Positions 35,949 through 44,298 of a stretch of DNA of 64,000 nucleotides are shown piece after piece. Origin of the DNA: Silanimonas sp. (GTDB lineage Bacteria; Pseudomonadota; Gammaproteobacteria; Xanthomonadales; Xanthomonadaceae); assembly GCA_026005095.1 (NCBI GenBank), contig BPKK01000003.1:182787-246786 (forward strand), read 5' to 3'. The notes under the pieces were generated by a model that saw only the letters and a program-made list of their open reading frames with translations, ran no database searches and was not told the DNA's origin. The first letter of the stretch is position 1. The number at the start of each line of letters is the position of its first letter. The translations under genes were made by a program, and so were the position numbers.

Positions 35949-36208
35949 GGGGTCTGCTCCAGCAGCGGGGAAAGACCGCCCGCACGGTCGAGGGCCACCA
36001 TGTCGTCGAACCCGCCGACGTGATGGCCGTTGATGAAGATCTGCGGCACCGAGGTGCGCCCGGTCCGCGCCACCATCGCCTCGCGCTCGGCCGGGTCGAG
36101 GTCCACCCGCACCTCGCGCCACGCGACGCCCCGCTGCTTCAAGAAGTTCTTGGCAGCAACGCAATAGGGGCAGACGGCAGTGGTGTACATCACGACGTCG
36201 GCGGGCAT
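35945..36208 (-). CDS. grxC: glutaredoxin 3
   Basis: An 87-residue thioredoxin-fold disulfide reductase that uses glutathione. The active site CPYC is Cys13-Cys16 (YTTAVCPYCVAAK), cis-Pro lies in TSVPQIFI, and GGFDDMVALD is the glutathione-binding loop. An in-frame ATG 25 codons upstream crosses the poly-G region and gives a Pro-rich extension, so I use MPADVVMY. The promoter region contains a 15-base homopolymer (C on the coding strand) 27 to 41 bases before the start codon. The gene is coupled to the AhpD-like gene. Confidence 0.95.
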   Translation of the reverse strand: MPADVVMYTTAVCPYCVAAKNFLKQRGVAWREVRVDLDPAEREAMVARTGRTSVPQIFINGHHVGGFDDMVALDRAGGLSPLLEQTP

Positions 36209-36234
36209 GAAAGGCTCCGGTCGGGGCAGGTGCA

Positions 36235-36249
36235 GGGGGGGGGGGGGGG
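36235..36249. repeat. 15-base poly-G homopolymer in the grxC / BepA-like divergent spacer
   Basis: Fifteen consecutive G on the plus strand, 27-41 bases upstream of grxC and about 90 bases upstream of the protease gene. No comparable tract occurs elsewhere in the window. Homopolymers of this size are prone to slippage and to sequencing error. Confidence 0.95.
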
Positions 36250-36338
36250 AACTATGGCGGCGGCGCGCGGTCTTTTCCAGCACCCACCGCCCTTAACGGC
36301 GGATTCACCAGCCCCCGCCCCGCATTCGGCAAGCTCGC

Positions 36339-37943
36339 ATGATGCGCTGCCCCGCCCTCCGCCGCCCGACCGCTCTGGCGCTCGCCCTCGCCCTGCTGCC
36401 CGCTGGCGTGTCAGCGCAGTCACGGCCTGAGGCTCTGCCGCAGATGGGCTCCTCGGCCGCCACCCTGATCACCCCGGCCGACGAGGCGCGCTACGGCCAG
36501 ATGGTGCTGCGCGAGCTGCGCCGCCAGGACCTGCTGCTCGACGACCCGCTGGTGGAAGGCTGGCTCAAGGGCGTGGGCTTCCGCGTGGCCGCCGCCAGCG
36601 GCGAGCCGGACCACGGGTTCACGTTCTTCATGATGCGCGACCGCCGCATCAATGCCTTTGCCACGCTCGGCGGGCTCGTCGGCATGAATGCCGGGCTCGT
36701 GCTCACCGCCGAGCGCGAGGACGAGGTGGCCGGGGTGCTCGCCCACGAGGTGGCCCACGTCACCCAACGCCATGTGCTGCGCTCGGTGGAAAAAGCCCAG
36801 CAGGCGCAGCTGCCGGCGATGCTGGCGATGATCGGCGTGATCGCCGCGGCCTCGCGCAGCGATTCTGCCTCGGCCGACGACGCGGTGCAGGCCGCGGTGG
36901 TCGGCGGTCAGGCCCTGGTGGCCCAGATGCAGATCGACTACACCCGCAGCAACGAATCGGAGGCCGACCGCATCGGCATCGACACCCTGCACCGCGCCGG
37001 CTTCGATCCGCTCGGCATCGCCGATTTTTTCGGCCGCATGGAGCGCGCCTCGCGCGGCAACTCCGGCGGCTGGCAGGTGCCGGAATACCTGCGTAGCCAC
37101 CCGGTGACCACTACCCGCGTGGCCGAGGCCCGCGACCGCGCCGAGACCCTGCTGCGACAGCACCGCCCGGCCCCCTCCCTGCGCGCGGACGACGGGCACC
37201 TGCTGCTGCCAGCCGCCCTGCGCCCAGCCGCGGCCACGCCAGTGCCGGCCAGCGACGATTTCCCCTGGGCGCGTGAGCGGCTGCGGGTGCTGAGCGCCGC
37301 CAGCGCCCGCGAGGCGGTGGCCGAGTACGAGGCCGACGACACCCGGGCCGCCGGGCCGGCGCGGCGTTACGGACACGCCCTGGCGCTGCTGCGCGCCGGG
37401 CGCCCGGCGGAGGCCGCGGCGATGCTCGACGAGTTGCTGGCGGCGCAGCCCCGCCACCTCTGGCTGCGCCTCGCTTCGGCGGAGGCCGCGCACAAGGCCG
37501 GCCGGCCGGCGGTGGCGGACCAGCGCTTCGAGGCCCTGGTGGCCGACTATCCGCAACACCGGGCCGTCACCCTCGCCTATGCCGAAATACTGAACGAACG
37601 CGGTGATGCCGCCTCCGGCCGCCGCGCCCAGCAGCTTCTGCGCCCCCTGCTGGCCGCCGCCCCGACCGACCTGCAGTTGCAGCAGCGCTTCGCCCGCGCC
37701 AGCGAGCTTGCCGGAGACGCCAACCGTGCCATCGAGGCCCATGCCGAGGCGGCCTTCCTCTCCGGGCGGGCCGAGGATGCGCTAAAGCAGCTCGACGGGC
37801 TGAAACAGCGCGACGACGTGGATTACGTGCAGCGCGCCCGGATCGAGGCGCGGATGGCCGAAATCATGCCGGTGGTGCTGGAGATGCGGCGGATCGGCCT
37901 GCGCCCGCAGGACCAGGGGCGCAGCCGCAATGCCGGCTCGTGA
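36339..37943 (+). CDS. BepA-like M48 family metalloprotease with TPR region
   Basis: A 534-residue exported protein. A signal peptide (about 1-27, ending VSAQS) leads to a zinc peptidase domain with HEVAH (His136, Glu137, His140) and a downstream ESEADRIGID third ligand. YLRSHPVTTTRVAEARDRAE follows, and a C-terminal helical repeat region of TPR character runs from about 315 to 500. This is the layout of E. coli BepA (YfgC), a periplasmic protease and chaperone that assists LptD and other outer-membrane barrels; BepA is the best guess but length and C-terminus differ. Either of two adjacent ATGs could start it. It is divergent from grxC and followed by the phoB Pho box. Confidence 0.9.
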   Translation: MMRCPALRRPTALALALALLPAGVSAQSRPEALPQMGSSAATLITPADEARYGQMVLRELRRQDLLLDDPLVEGWLKGVGFRVAAASGEPDHGFTFFMMRDRRINAFATLGGLVGMNAGLVLTAEREDEVAGVLAHEVAHVTQRHVLRSVEKAQQAQLPAMLAMIGVIAAASRSDSASADDAVQAAVVGGQALVAQMQIDYTRSNESEADRIGIDTLHRAGFDPLGIADFFGRMERASRGNSGGWQVPEYLRSHPVTTTRVAEARDRAETLLRQHRPAPSLRADDGHLLLPAALRPAAATPVPASDDFPWARERLRVLSAASAREAVAEYEADDTRAAGPARRYGHALALLRAGRPAEAAAMLDELLAAQPRHLWLRLASAEAAHKAGRPAVADQRFEALVADYPQHRAVTLAYAEILNERGDAASGRRAQQLLRPLLAAAPTDLQLQQRFARASELAGDANRAIEAHAEAAFLSGRAEDALKQLDGLKQRDDVDYVQRARIEARMAEIMPVVLEMRRIGLRPQDQGRSRNAGS

Positions 37944-37957
37944 AGGTTCCCTTGCAG

Positions 37958-37975
37958 CCGTCACCAAGACGTCAT
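37958..37975 (+). promoter_or_regulatory. Pho box upstream of phoB
   Basis: Two heptamers, CCGTCAC (37958-37964) and ACGTCAT (37969-37975), lie exactly 11 bases apart, matching the CTGTCAT-N4-CTGTCAT layout bound by PhoB. An AT-rich TTATCT at 37982-37987 is well placed as the -10 element, and the phoB GTG is 47 bases downstream of the box. This suggests phoBR autoregulation under phosphate limitation. Confidence 0.7.
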
Positions 37976-38022
37976 AAAAGTTTTATCTACTGGCGCGACT
38001 GGTCCCCGGCCTTGGAACCCCC

Positions 38023-38712
38023 GTGCAGAAGCGCATTCTCATCGTCGACGACGAGCCCGCCATCCGCGACATGGTCGCCTTCGCCCTGAAGAAGGGCGAG
38101 TACGAGCCGGTACATGCCGGCGACGCCCGCGAGGCGCAGATGGCCATCGTCGAACGCGTCCCCGATCTCATCCTGCTCGACTGGATGCTACCCGGCACCT
38201 CGGGCATCGACCTTGCCCGTCGCTGGCGCAAGGACGAGCTCACTCGCGACGTGCCGATCATCATGCTCACCGCCCGCGGCGAGGAGAACGACCGCGTCTC
38301 CGGCCTCGAGTCCGGGGTGGACGACTACGTGGTCAAGCCCTTCTCGGCGCGCGAACTGCTGGCGCGCATCCGCGCGGTGATGCGCCGCTCGCGCGAGGAC
38401 GAGGCCGATGGCAGCGTGCAGGTGGGCCGCCTGCGCATCGACGGTGCCGCACACCGGGTCTATGCCGGCGACGAGCCGATCCACGTCGGCCCCACCGAGT
38501 ACCGGCTGCTGCATTTCTTCATGACCCACACTGATCGGGTCTACACCCGCGCCCAGCTGCTCGACCACGTCTGGGGCGGCAATGTCTACGTCGAGGAGCG
38601 TACGGTGGACGTGCACATCCGCCGCCTGCGCAAGGCCTTGGAGCCGCAGCAACTCGACGGCATGGTGCAGACCGTACGCGGCAGCGGCTACCGCTTCTCG
38701 GAGACCCCATGA
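38023..38712 (+). CDS. phoB: phosphate regulon response regulator PhoB
   Basis: A 229-residue OmpR/PhoB-type regulator. The receiver domain (about 1-120) has the acidic pocket VDDE, phosphoacceptor Asp53 (LLDWMLPG), Thr83 and Lys105 ([20 protein letters not shown] in part). The C-terminal winged helix (about 130-229) ends [20 protein letters not shown]. The PhoB-specific sequence [11 protein letters not shown] separates it from other family members. It starts with GTG and has a Pho box in front. phoR begins 16 bases after its stop. Phosphorylated PhoB would activate the phosphate-starvation genes suggested at 46645-48409. Confidence 0.95.
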   Translation: MQKRILIVDDEPAIRDMVAFALKKGEYEPVHAGDAREAQMAIVERVPDLILLDWMLPGTSGIDLARRWRKDELTRDVPIIMLTARGEENDRVSGLESGVDDYVVKPFSARELLARIRAVMRRSREDEADGSVQVGRLRIDGAAHRVYAGDEPIHVGPTEYRLLHFFMTHTDRVYTRAQLLDHVWGGNVYVEERTVDVHIRRLRKALEPQQLDGMVQTVRGSGYRFSETP

Positions 38713-38728
38713 CCGGATACGCCGCAGC

Positions 38729-40057
38729 ATGACCGTGGGTTCCCTGCTGCGGCGCGCCTGGCGCCAGTCGGTCGCCCGGCTGCTGCTCATCCTCTGCGGC
38801 GCGGCCGCGCTCGGCCTGCTGCTCGGGGCGTTCTGGCCGCTGCTGGCACTGGCCGCCTTCGCCATCCTCGCCTGGCATTACTGGCGCCTGCACCGCCTGC
38901 TTTCACAGCTCTACCAACGCCGCCGCCTGCGCGACATCGATGGCCGCGGCCTCTGGGACGACCTCGAGATGCTCCTGCACCGCCGACAAAACGAAGGCCG
39001 GGCCCGGGTGAAGCGCCTACTCGGGCTGGTGCGTGGCTACCGCCGGGCGGCCGCGCTGATGCCCGATGCCGTGCTGCTGGTGGACCGCGAAAGCGGCCGC
39101 ATCGACTGGTGCAACCGCCAGGCCCGCGCACTGCTCGGTCTGGACGCCCATGCCCCCGGCGCAGTCGGCACGGTCTTTCCCGGGAACGCGGTACAGGGCT
39201 GGTTCGCCGCCGGCCAGAGCGACGAGCCGCTGATCGACCAGCCCTCGCCCATCGATCCCAACGTGCGCCTGAGCCTGCGCCTGCTGCCCTACTCGCCGGA
39301 ACAGTGGCTGCTGATGGTGCGCGACGTGACCAAACTGCTGCGCCTAGAACAGCTGCGCCGCGACTTCGTGGCCAATGTCTCGCACGAGCTGCGCACCCCG
39401 CTCACCGTGGTGCACGGCTACCTCGACATCCTCGACACCGAGGACTATCCCGAGCTCGAGCCGATGCTCACCGAGATGCGCAAGCAGTCGGCGCGGATGT
39501 CGCAGCTGGTGGAAGACCTGCTCACCCTCTCTCGGCTGGAGGCCCAGGAGGCCCTGGCGCAACGCGAGGTGGTGGCCATGGCACCGCTGCTCGCCACCCT
39601 GCGCCGCGAGGCCGAGGCGCTCTCGGCCGGGCGGCATCGCATCCGCGTGCTGGACGAGGCACGGGTGGACCTGCTCGGCTCCGCCCGCGAGCTGCACAGC
39701 GCCTTTTCCAACCTGGTGAGCAATGCGGTGCGCTACACCCCGGTGGACGGCAGCATCGAGGTGCGCTTCGAGCGCAGCCCCGATGGCGGCGCGGTGCTCT
39801 CGGTGCAGGACAGCGGCTATGGCATCCCGGCCCAGCACCTGCCACGGCTCACCGAGCGCTTCTACCGCGTCTCCACCAGCCGCGCCCGCGAGACCGGCGG
39901 CACCGGCCTCGGCCTGTCGATCGTCAAGCACGTGCTGAACCTGCACCAGGCGCGGCTGGAGATCACGAGCGAGGTAGGCAAGGGCAGCCGCTTCGCCTGC
40001 GTGTTCGGGCCGGAAGCAGTGGCGGAAGGCCTGCCGGAAACGGGCGGCGAGACCTGA
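38729..40057 (+). CDS. phoR: phosphate regulon sensor histidine kinase PhoR
   Basis: A 442-residue inner-membrane sensor kinase. A two-helix hydrophobic hairpin at the N-terminus (about 14-50) is followed by a basic linker. A PAS domain comes next (about 103-205, MPDAVLLVDRESGRIDW). HisKA has His219 in FVANVSHELRTPLTVVHG, and HATPase_c has FSNLVSNAVRYTP and ETGGTGLGLSIVKHVL. This is the E. coli PhoR layout, lacking a large periplasmic sensor, since the signal comes through the Pst transporter and PhoU. No pst or phoU gene is in the window. The start is the ATG shortly after phoB. Confidence 0.95.
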   Translation: MTVGSLLRRAWRQSVARLLLILCGAAALGLLLGAFWPLLALAAFAILAWHYWRLHRLLSQLYQRRRLRDIDGRGLWDDLEMLLHRRQNEGRARVKRLLGLVRGYRRAAALMPDAVLLVDRESGRIDWCNRQARALLGLDAHAPGAVGTVFPGNAVQGWFAAGQSDEPLIDQPSPIDPNVRLSLRLLPYSPEQWLLMVRDVTKLLRLEQLRRDFVANVSHELRTPLTVVHGYLDILDTEDYPELEPMLTEMRKQSARMSQLVEDLLTLSRLEAQEALAQREVVAMAPLLATLRREAEALSAGRHRIRVLDEARVDLLGSARELHSAFSNLVSNAVRYTPVDGSIEVRFERSPDGGAVLSVQDSGYGIPAQHLPRLTERFYRVSTSRARETGGTGLGLSIVKHVLNLHQARLEITSEVGKGSRFACVFGPEAVAEGLPETGGET

Positions 40058-40131
40058 AGCCGCTTCGCGCTTGCCAGCCACGCCCGCCTCGTTTCCAATC
40101 GGAAGCTTTCCCGCAGCAAGCCTTGCCCGTC

Positions 40132-42237
40132 GTGCCCCGCCGCAAGATCCCCACCGCCCCCGCCGCGCCTGCCGCCAGCGCCGCGTCGCCCCCCGACAGC
40201 GAGCTGTTCCTCAGCCGCGAGCTCTCGCAGCTCGCTTTCAACCGTCGTGTCCTGGCACAAGCCGAAGACCCCTCCATCCCGCTACTGGAGCGGTTGCGCT
40301 ACCTGTGCATTTCCTGCACCAACCTCGACGAGTTCTTCGAGATCCGGGTCGCCTCGCTGCGCACCAGCGTGCAGTTCGGCTCCACCACTACCGTGGAAGG
40401 CCTGGTACCGGGCGCGCTGCTGAATCAGATCCATGAGGAGGCCAAGGCCCTCGTCGATGCCCAGTACCAGTTCTGGAACGAGACTCTGCGGCCGGCGCTC
40501 AACGAGGCCGGAGTGCGCATCCTGCCGCGCGATGCTTGGAGCGCGAAGCAGAAACGCTGGCTGCGCGAATACTTCGAGAACGAGATCATGCCGGTGCTCT
40601 CGCCGCTCGGCCTCGATCCGGCCCATCCCTTCCCACGCATCCTCAACAAGTCGCTCAACGTGGTGGTGGTGCTGGAGGGCAAGGACGCCTTCGGCCGCGC
40701 CGGGGGCATGGCCATCGTCCGCGCTCCCCGCTCGCTGCCGCGCATCATCCGCATCCCGGAGGAGATCTCCGGCCGTCCGCACGACTTCGTGCTGCTCTCG
40801 GCGGTGCTTTCGGCCTTCGTCGATGAGATTTTCCCAGGCATGAAGGTGAAGGGCGCCTGGCAGTTCCGGGTGACCCGCAATTCCGAACTGGTGGTGGATG
40901 AGGAAGAAGTGGAGAACCTCGCCCATGCCGTGCGCGACGAACTGGTAGGCCGCGGCTTTCGCCCAGCAGTACGGCTGGAGATCGCCGAGAACTGCCCCAC
41001 TGCCATCGTCCAGGTGCTGCTGCAGAACTTCTCGCTGCCCGAAAACGCCGTCTACCGTATCAACGGGCCGGTAAATCTCAACCGCGTAATCCAGGTCTAC
41101 GACCTCGTGGACCGGCCGGAGCTGAAGTTCCCCCCCTTCACCCCACGGCCGCCGAAGCTCGACATGGAAGCCCCCTTCGAGCAATTGCGCGAGCGCGACG
41201 TGCTGATGCACCACCCCTACGAGAGCTTCGGCGCGGTGGTGGATCTGGTGGCCCACGCCGCGCAGGACCCGGACGTGCTGGCGATCAAGCAGACCCTCTA
41301 CCGGGTGGGCCGCAACTCGCCGCTGATCGAGCATCTCATCGCCGCTGCCCGCAACGGCAAGGACGTGACCGTGGTGGTGGAACTGCGCGCGCGTTTCGAC
41401 GAGGAGGCCAATCTGCGGCTCGCCGACCAGCTCCAGGAGGCCGGCGTACAGGTGCTCTATGGCGTGGTGGGCTACAAGACCCACGCCAAGATGCTGCTCA
41501 TCGTGCGCCGCGAAGGAAAGCGCCTGCGCCGCTACGCCCACCTCGGCACCGGCAATTACCACACCGGCACCGCCAAGGCCTATACCGACATCGGCCTGCT
41601 CACTGCCAACGAGGAAATCACCGCCGACGTGCATTCGCTGTTCCAGCAGCTCTCCGGCCTGGCGCCCTCGTTCCGGCTGAAGCGCCTGCTCACCTCGCCC
41701 TTCACCCTGCACGGCGGCCTGTTGGCCAAGATCGCCCGCGAGGCCGCCAATGCCCGCGAAGGGCGGCCGGCCAGGATCATTGCCAAGATGAACGCCCTCA
41801 ACGAGGCCGGGGTGATCCGCGCCCTTTACGCCGCTTCCCAGGCCGGGGTGGAGATCGACCTGATCGTGCGCGGCGCCTGCGCCCTGCGGCCCGGGGTACC
41901 CGGACTCTCCGAGCGGATCCGCGTGCGCTCGGTGGTGGGGCGCTTCCTCGAGCACAGCCGGGTCTACTGGTTCCAGAACGGCGGCGAGCCGGAACTGTAC
42001 TGCTCTTCGGCCGACTGGATGGAGCGTAACCTGCTGCGCCGGGTGGAAACCTGCTTCCCCATCCTCGATCCCAGGCTGGCCAAGCGGGTATACGAGGAGG
42101 AACTGGAGAACTACCTGCGCGACAATACCCAGAGCTGGGTACTGGGCCCGGACGGGCAGTACACCCGCCTGCAACCTGAAGGCGACGAGATGCCGCATTC
42201 GGCCCAGCAGTCGCTGCTCGCCAAACTCTGTACCTGA
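40132..42237 (+). CDS. ppk1: polyphosphate kinase 1
   Basis: A 701-residue enzyme that reversibly polymerises ATP gamma-phosphate into polyphosphate. The N-terminal domain opens LFLSRELSQLAFNRRVL. The head domain and two phospholipase D-like catalytic domains follow. His451 in KTHAKMLL corresponds to the autophosphorylated His435 of E. coli as I recall it, and RYAHLGTGNYHTGTAKAYTD (about 466-485) holds further active-site residues. No ATG fits; GTG at 40132 gives the family length, and the open frame farther upstream lies inside phoR. It is 75 bases from phoR and 4 bases from ppx, so the four phosphate genes are likely cotranscribed. Confidence 0.96.
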   Translation: MPRRKIPTAPAAPAASAASPPDSELFLSRELSQLAFNRRVLAQAEDPSIPLLERLRYLCISCTNLDEFFEIRVASLRTSVQFGSTTTVEGLVPGALLNQIHEEAKALVDAQYQFWNETLRPALNEAGVRILPRDAWSAKQKRWLREYFENEIMPVLSPLGLDPAHPFPRILNKSLNVVVVLEGKDAFGRAGGMAIVRAPRSLPRIIRIPEEISGRPHDFVLLSAVLSAFVDEIFPGMKVKGAWQFRVTRNSELVVDEEEVENLAHAVRDELVGRGFRPAVRLEIAENCPTAIVQVLLQNFSLPENAVYRINGPVNLNRVIQVYDLVDRPELKFPPFTPRPPKLDMEAPFEQLRERDVLMHHPYESFGAVVDLVAHAAQDPDVLAIKQTLYRVGRNSPLIEHLIAAARNGKDVTVVVELRARFDEEANLRLADQLQEAGVQVLYGVVGYKTHAKMLLIVRREGKRLRRYAHLGTGNYHTGTAKAYTDIGLLTANEEITADVHSLFQQLSGLAPSFRLKRLLTSPFTLHGGLLAKIAREAANAREGRPARIIAKMNALNEAGVIRALYAASQAGVEIDLIVRGACALRPGVPGLSERIRVRSVVGRFLEHSRVYWFQNGGEPELYCSSADWMERNLLRRVETCFPILDPRLAKRVYEEELENYLRDNTQSWVLGPDGQYTRLQPEGDEMPHSAQQSLLAKLCT

Positions 42238-42241
42238 CACC

Positions 42242-43762
42242 ATGCCCGCCAGCCTGCCCAAGGCCCTCCAGGACGGCGATCTGCTCGCCGCGGTCGATCT
42301 CGGTTCGAACAGCTTCCACCTCGTGGTGGCGCGCTACACCCTGGGGCAGCTGCGCATCGTCGACCGGATCAAGGAGACGGTGCGGCTGGCGGAAGGCCTG
42401 GACGCCAACGGTGGCCTGCGCCCCGACGTGGTGCAGCGGGCACTCGACTGCCTCGCCCGCTTCGGCCAGAAGCTGCGCAACATTCCCTCGCCGCGGGTGC
42501 GCGCCATCGCCACCAACACGGTGCGCCAGCTGCGCAATCCGCAAGCCTTCCTGCTGCCGGCGGAAACCGCGCTCGGGCATGGCATCGAGGTGGTCTCCGG
42601 GCGCGAAGAGGCGCGCCTCGTCTACCTCGGGGTGGCGCACGGCCACCCGCCGGGCAAGTCGCGGCGGCTGGTGATCGACATCGGCGGTGGCTCCACCGAG
42701 TTCATCATCGGCGATGGCCTGACGCCGGTGGAACGCGAGAGCCTGCAGATGGGCTGCGTGGCCACCACCAAGCGCTTCTTCGCCAATGGCAAGCTCTCGC
42801 GCAGGCGCTGGCGCGATGCCCAACTGGAGATGGCGGCGGAGTTCCAGCAGTTCTCCGCACTCTACCGGCAGCGCGGCTGGAAGGAGGTCTTCGGTTCTTC
42901 CGGCACGATCAAGGCCATCGGCGAGATCTGCGAGGCCATGGGCCAGGGCAAGGGCGGCGTGATCACCGCGGAAGCCCTGGCGGCACTCACCGAGCGCCTG
43001 CTCGGCTTCGAAACCCTGGAGTCGGTCAAGCTCCCCGGCCTCGGCGCCGAGCGCCAGCCGGTGATCGTGGGCGGGGTGCTAGTGCTAGCCACGGCCTTTT
43101 CCAGCCTCGATATCCGGCGGCTGACGGTGAGCGCCACGGCGATGCGCGAGGGCATCCTGCAGGACATGGTGGGCCGTGGCAGCGCCGACGACCCCCGCGA
43201 TGCCTCGGTGGGGGCCCTCGCCATCCGCTACGCCATCGACACTGCGCAGGCCGAGCGGGTGGAGGCCACCGCGCTCTCGCTGTTCGACGACGTGGCACTC
43301 GACTGGGGCCTCGAGGCGCCGGAGCGGCAGATGCTGGGCTGGGCGGCGCGCCTGCACGAGCTGGGCCTCGCCATCGCCCACAGCCAATACCACGTACACG
43401 GCGCCTACGTGCTCGAGCACTCCGACATCGCCGGCTTCTCGCGCACCGAGCAGCAGTTCCTCGCCACCCTGGTGCGCAACCAGCGGCGTGCCATCAAGCT
43501 CACCAGCTTCGAGGCCCTGCCCGACCGCGTGGCTCCAGCGGCGCAGCGCTGCGCCCTGCTGCTGCGTCTGGCCGTACTGCTGCACCGGGCCCACGAAGGC
43601 GGGAAGATCCCCGGCCTGCGCCTCAAGGTCACCTCGGGCGGCCTCCAGCTCCGGCTGTCGAAGGCCTGGTTGGAGGGCCACCCGCTGACCCGCGCCGATC
43701 TCGAGAACGAGAAAGCCTACCTGCAGGCCATCGGCTATCGGCTGGACATCGACGCGGACTGA
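42242..43762 (+). CDS. ppx: exopolyphosphatase (Ppx/GppA family)
   Basis: A 506-residue enzyme of the ASKHA fold that removes terminal phosphate from polyphosphate. AAVDLGSNSFHLVVARY (about 16-32) and VIDIGGGSTEFIIGDG (about 144-159) are the two phosphate-binding loops. The C-terminal half is an HD-like helical domain (about 315-506) as in E. coli Ppx. GppA-type pppGpp hydrolysis is possible, but adjacency to ppk1 favours the polyphosphate role. The last 28 bases overlap the convergent PhoD-like gene. Confidence 0.95.
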   Translation: MPASLPKALQDGDLLAAVDLGSNSFHLVVARYTLGQLRIVDRIKETVRLAEGLDANGGLRPDVVQRALDCLARFGQKLRNIPSPRVRAIATNTVRQLRNPQAFLLPAETALGHGIEVVSGREEARLVYLGVAHGHPPGKSRRLVIDIGGGSTEFIIGDGLTPVERESLQMGCVATTKRFFANGKLSRRRWRDAQLEMAAEFQQFSALYRQRGWKEVFGSSGTIKAIGEICEAMGQGKGGVITAEALAALTERLLGFETLESVKLPGLGAERQPVIVGGVLVLATAFSSLDIRRLTVSATAMREGILQDMVGRGSADDPRDASVGALAIRYAIDTAQAERVEATALSLFDDVALDWGLEAPERQMLGWAARLHELGLAIAHSQYHVHGAYVLEHSDIAGFSRTEQQFLATLVRNQRRAIKLTSFEALPDRVAPAAQRCALLLRLAVLLHRAHEGGKIPGLRLKVTSGGLQLRLSKAWLEGHPLTRADLENEKAYLQAIGYRLDIDAD

Positions 43763-44298
43763 GCCCCCTGCCCTGCCCCCGCCTCCGCCGGGAGCGGCGC
43801 TAGCTCCGCCAGCGCGAGGCGATGCTCGAGCAGGGAGCGCCCTGCCGCATCGCGCAGCGACAATCGCAGCTCCGCCCTCTCCCAGTCGATCTCCACGAGG
43901 CCGAAGTTCGCCACGTGGTGCGCGCGGCCGAGCCGCAGGGCGTTCGGCACCGGCACGTGCCACGCTTCGGTGAGCCCGCTCGAGGTGAGATCCACGAGTG
44001 GGTACGGCACGTTGACGTCGAGCCGGCTGAGCTCGCCGTAGAGGTTGTCGCCGAGGAAGAGGAAGAGCTGGGGATCGGCGGCCTCTACCGCCGACCAGAT
44101 CGGCTGCGGCTTGTGTTCTTTCGCGCAGGAACCGAAGGCGATGCGGGTGAGCGGGGCGCCGGCATCGAAGCCGGGCGGCGCCGAGACCCCCTCCTGTGGC
44201 GGGACGCCGCTCCCGGTCGCGGCCCATGCCTCGGAGGGCATGGGCGCGAGCAGGAGGGCCGTGGCGCCCAGCAGGGCGCGCAGGGCCCGGGCAGGCAT
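43735..44298 (-). pseudogene. PhoD-like metallophosphatase with an in-frame internal deletion
   Basis: A 187-residue reading frame with both ends of a PhoD-type alkaline phosphatase but no middle. A signal peptide (about 1-27) leads to LTRIAFGSCAKEHKPQPIW (about 50-68) and FLFLGDNLYGE (about 79-89), the family start. The text then passes directly to LSRLDVNVPYPLVDLTSSGL (about 90-109) and the normal C-terminal NFGLVEIDWE. The roughly 200 residues that usually lie between, including the metal-binding WDDHDYG and the second GDRH segment, are absent. Most phosphatase metal ligands are gone, so catalysis is unlikely. The start overlaps the receptor stop by one base (TGATG). Either a remnant or a repurposed small secreted protein. 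Confidence 0.8.
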
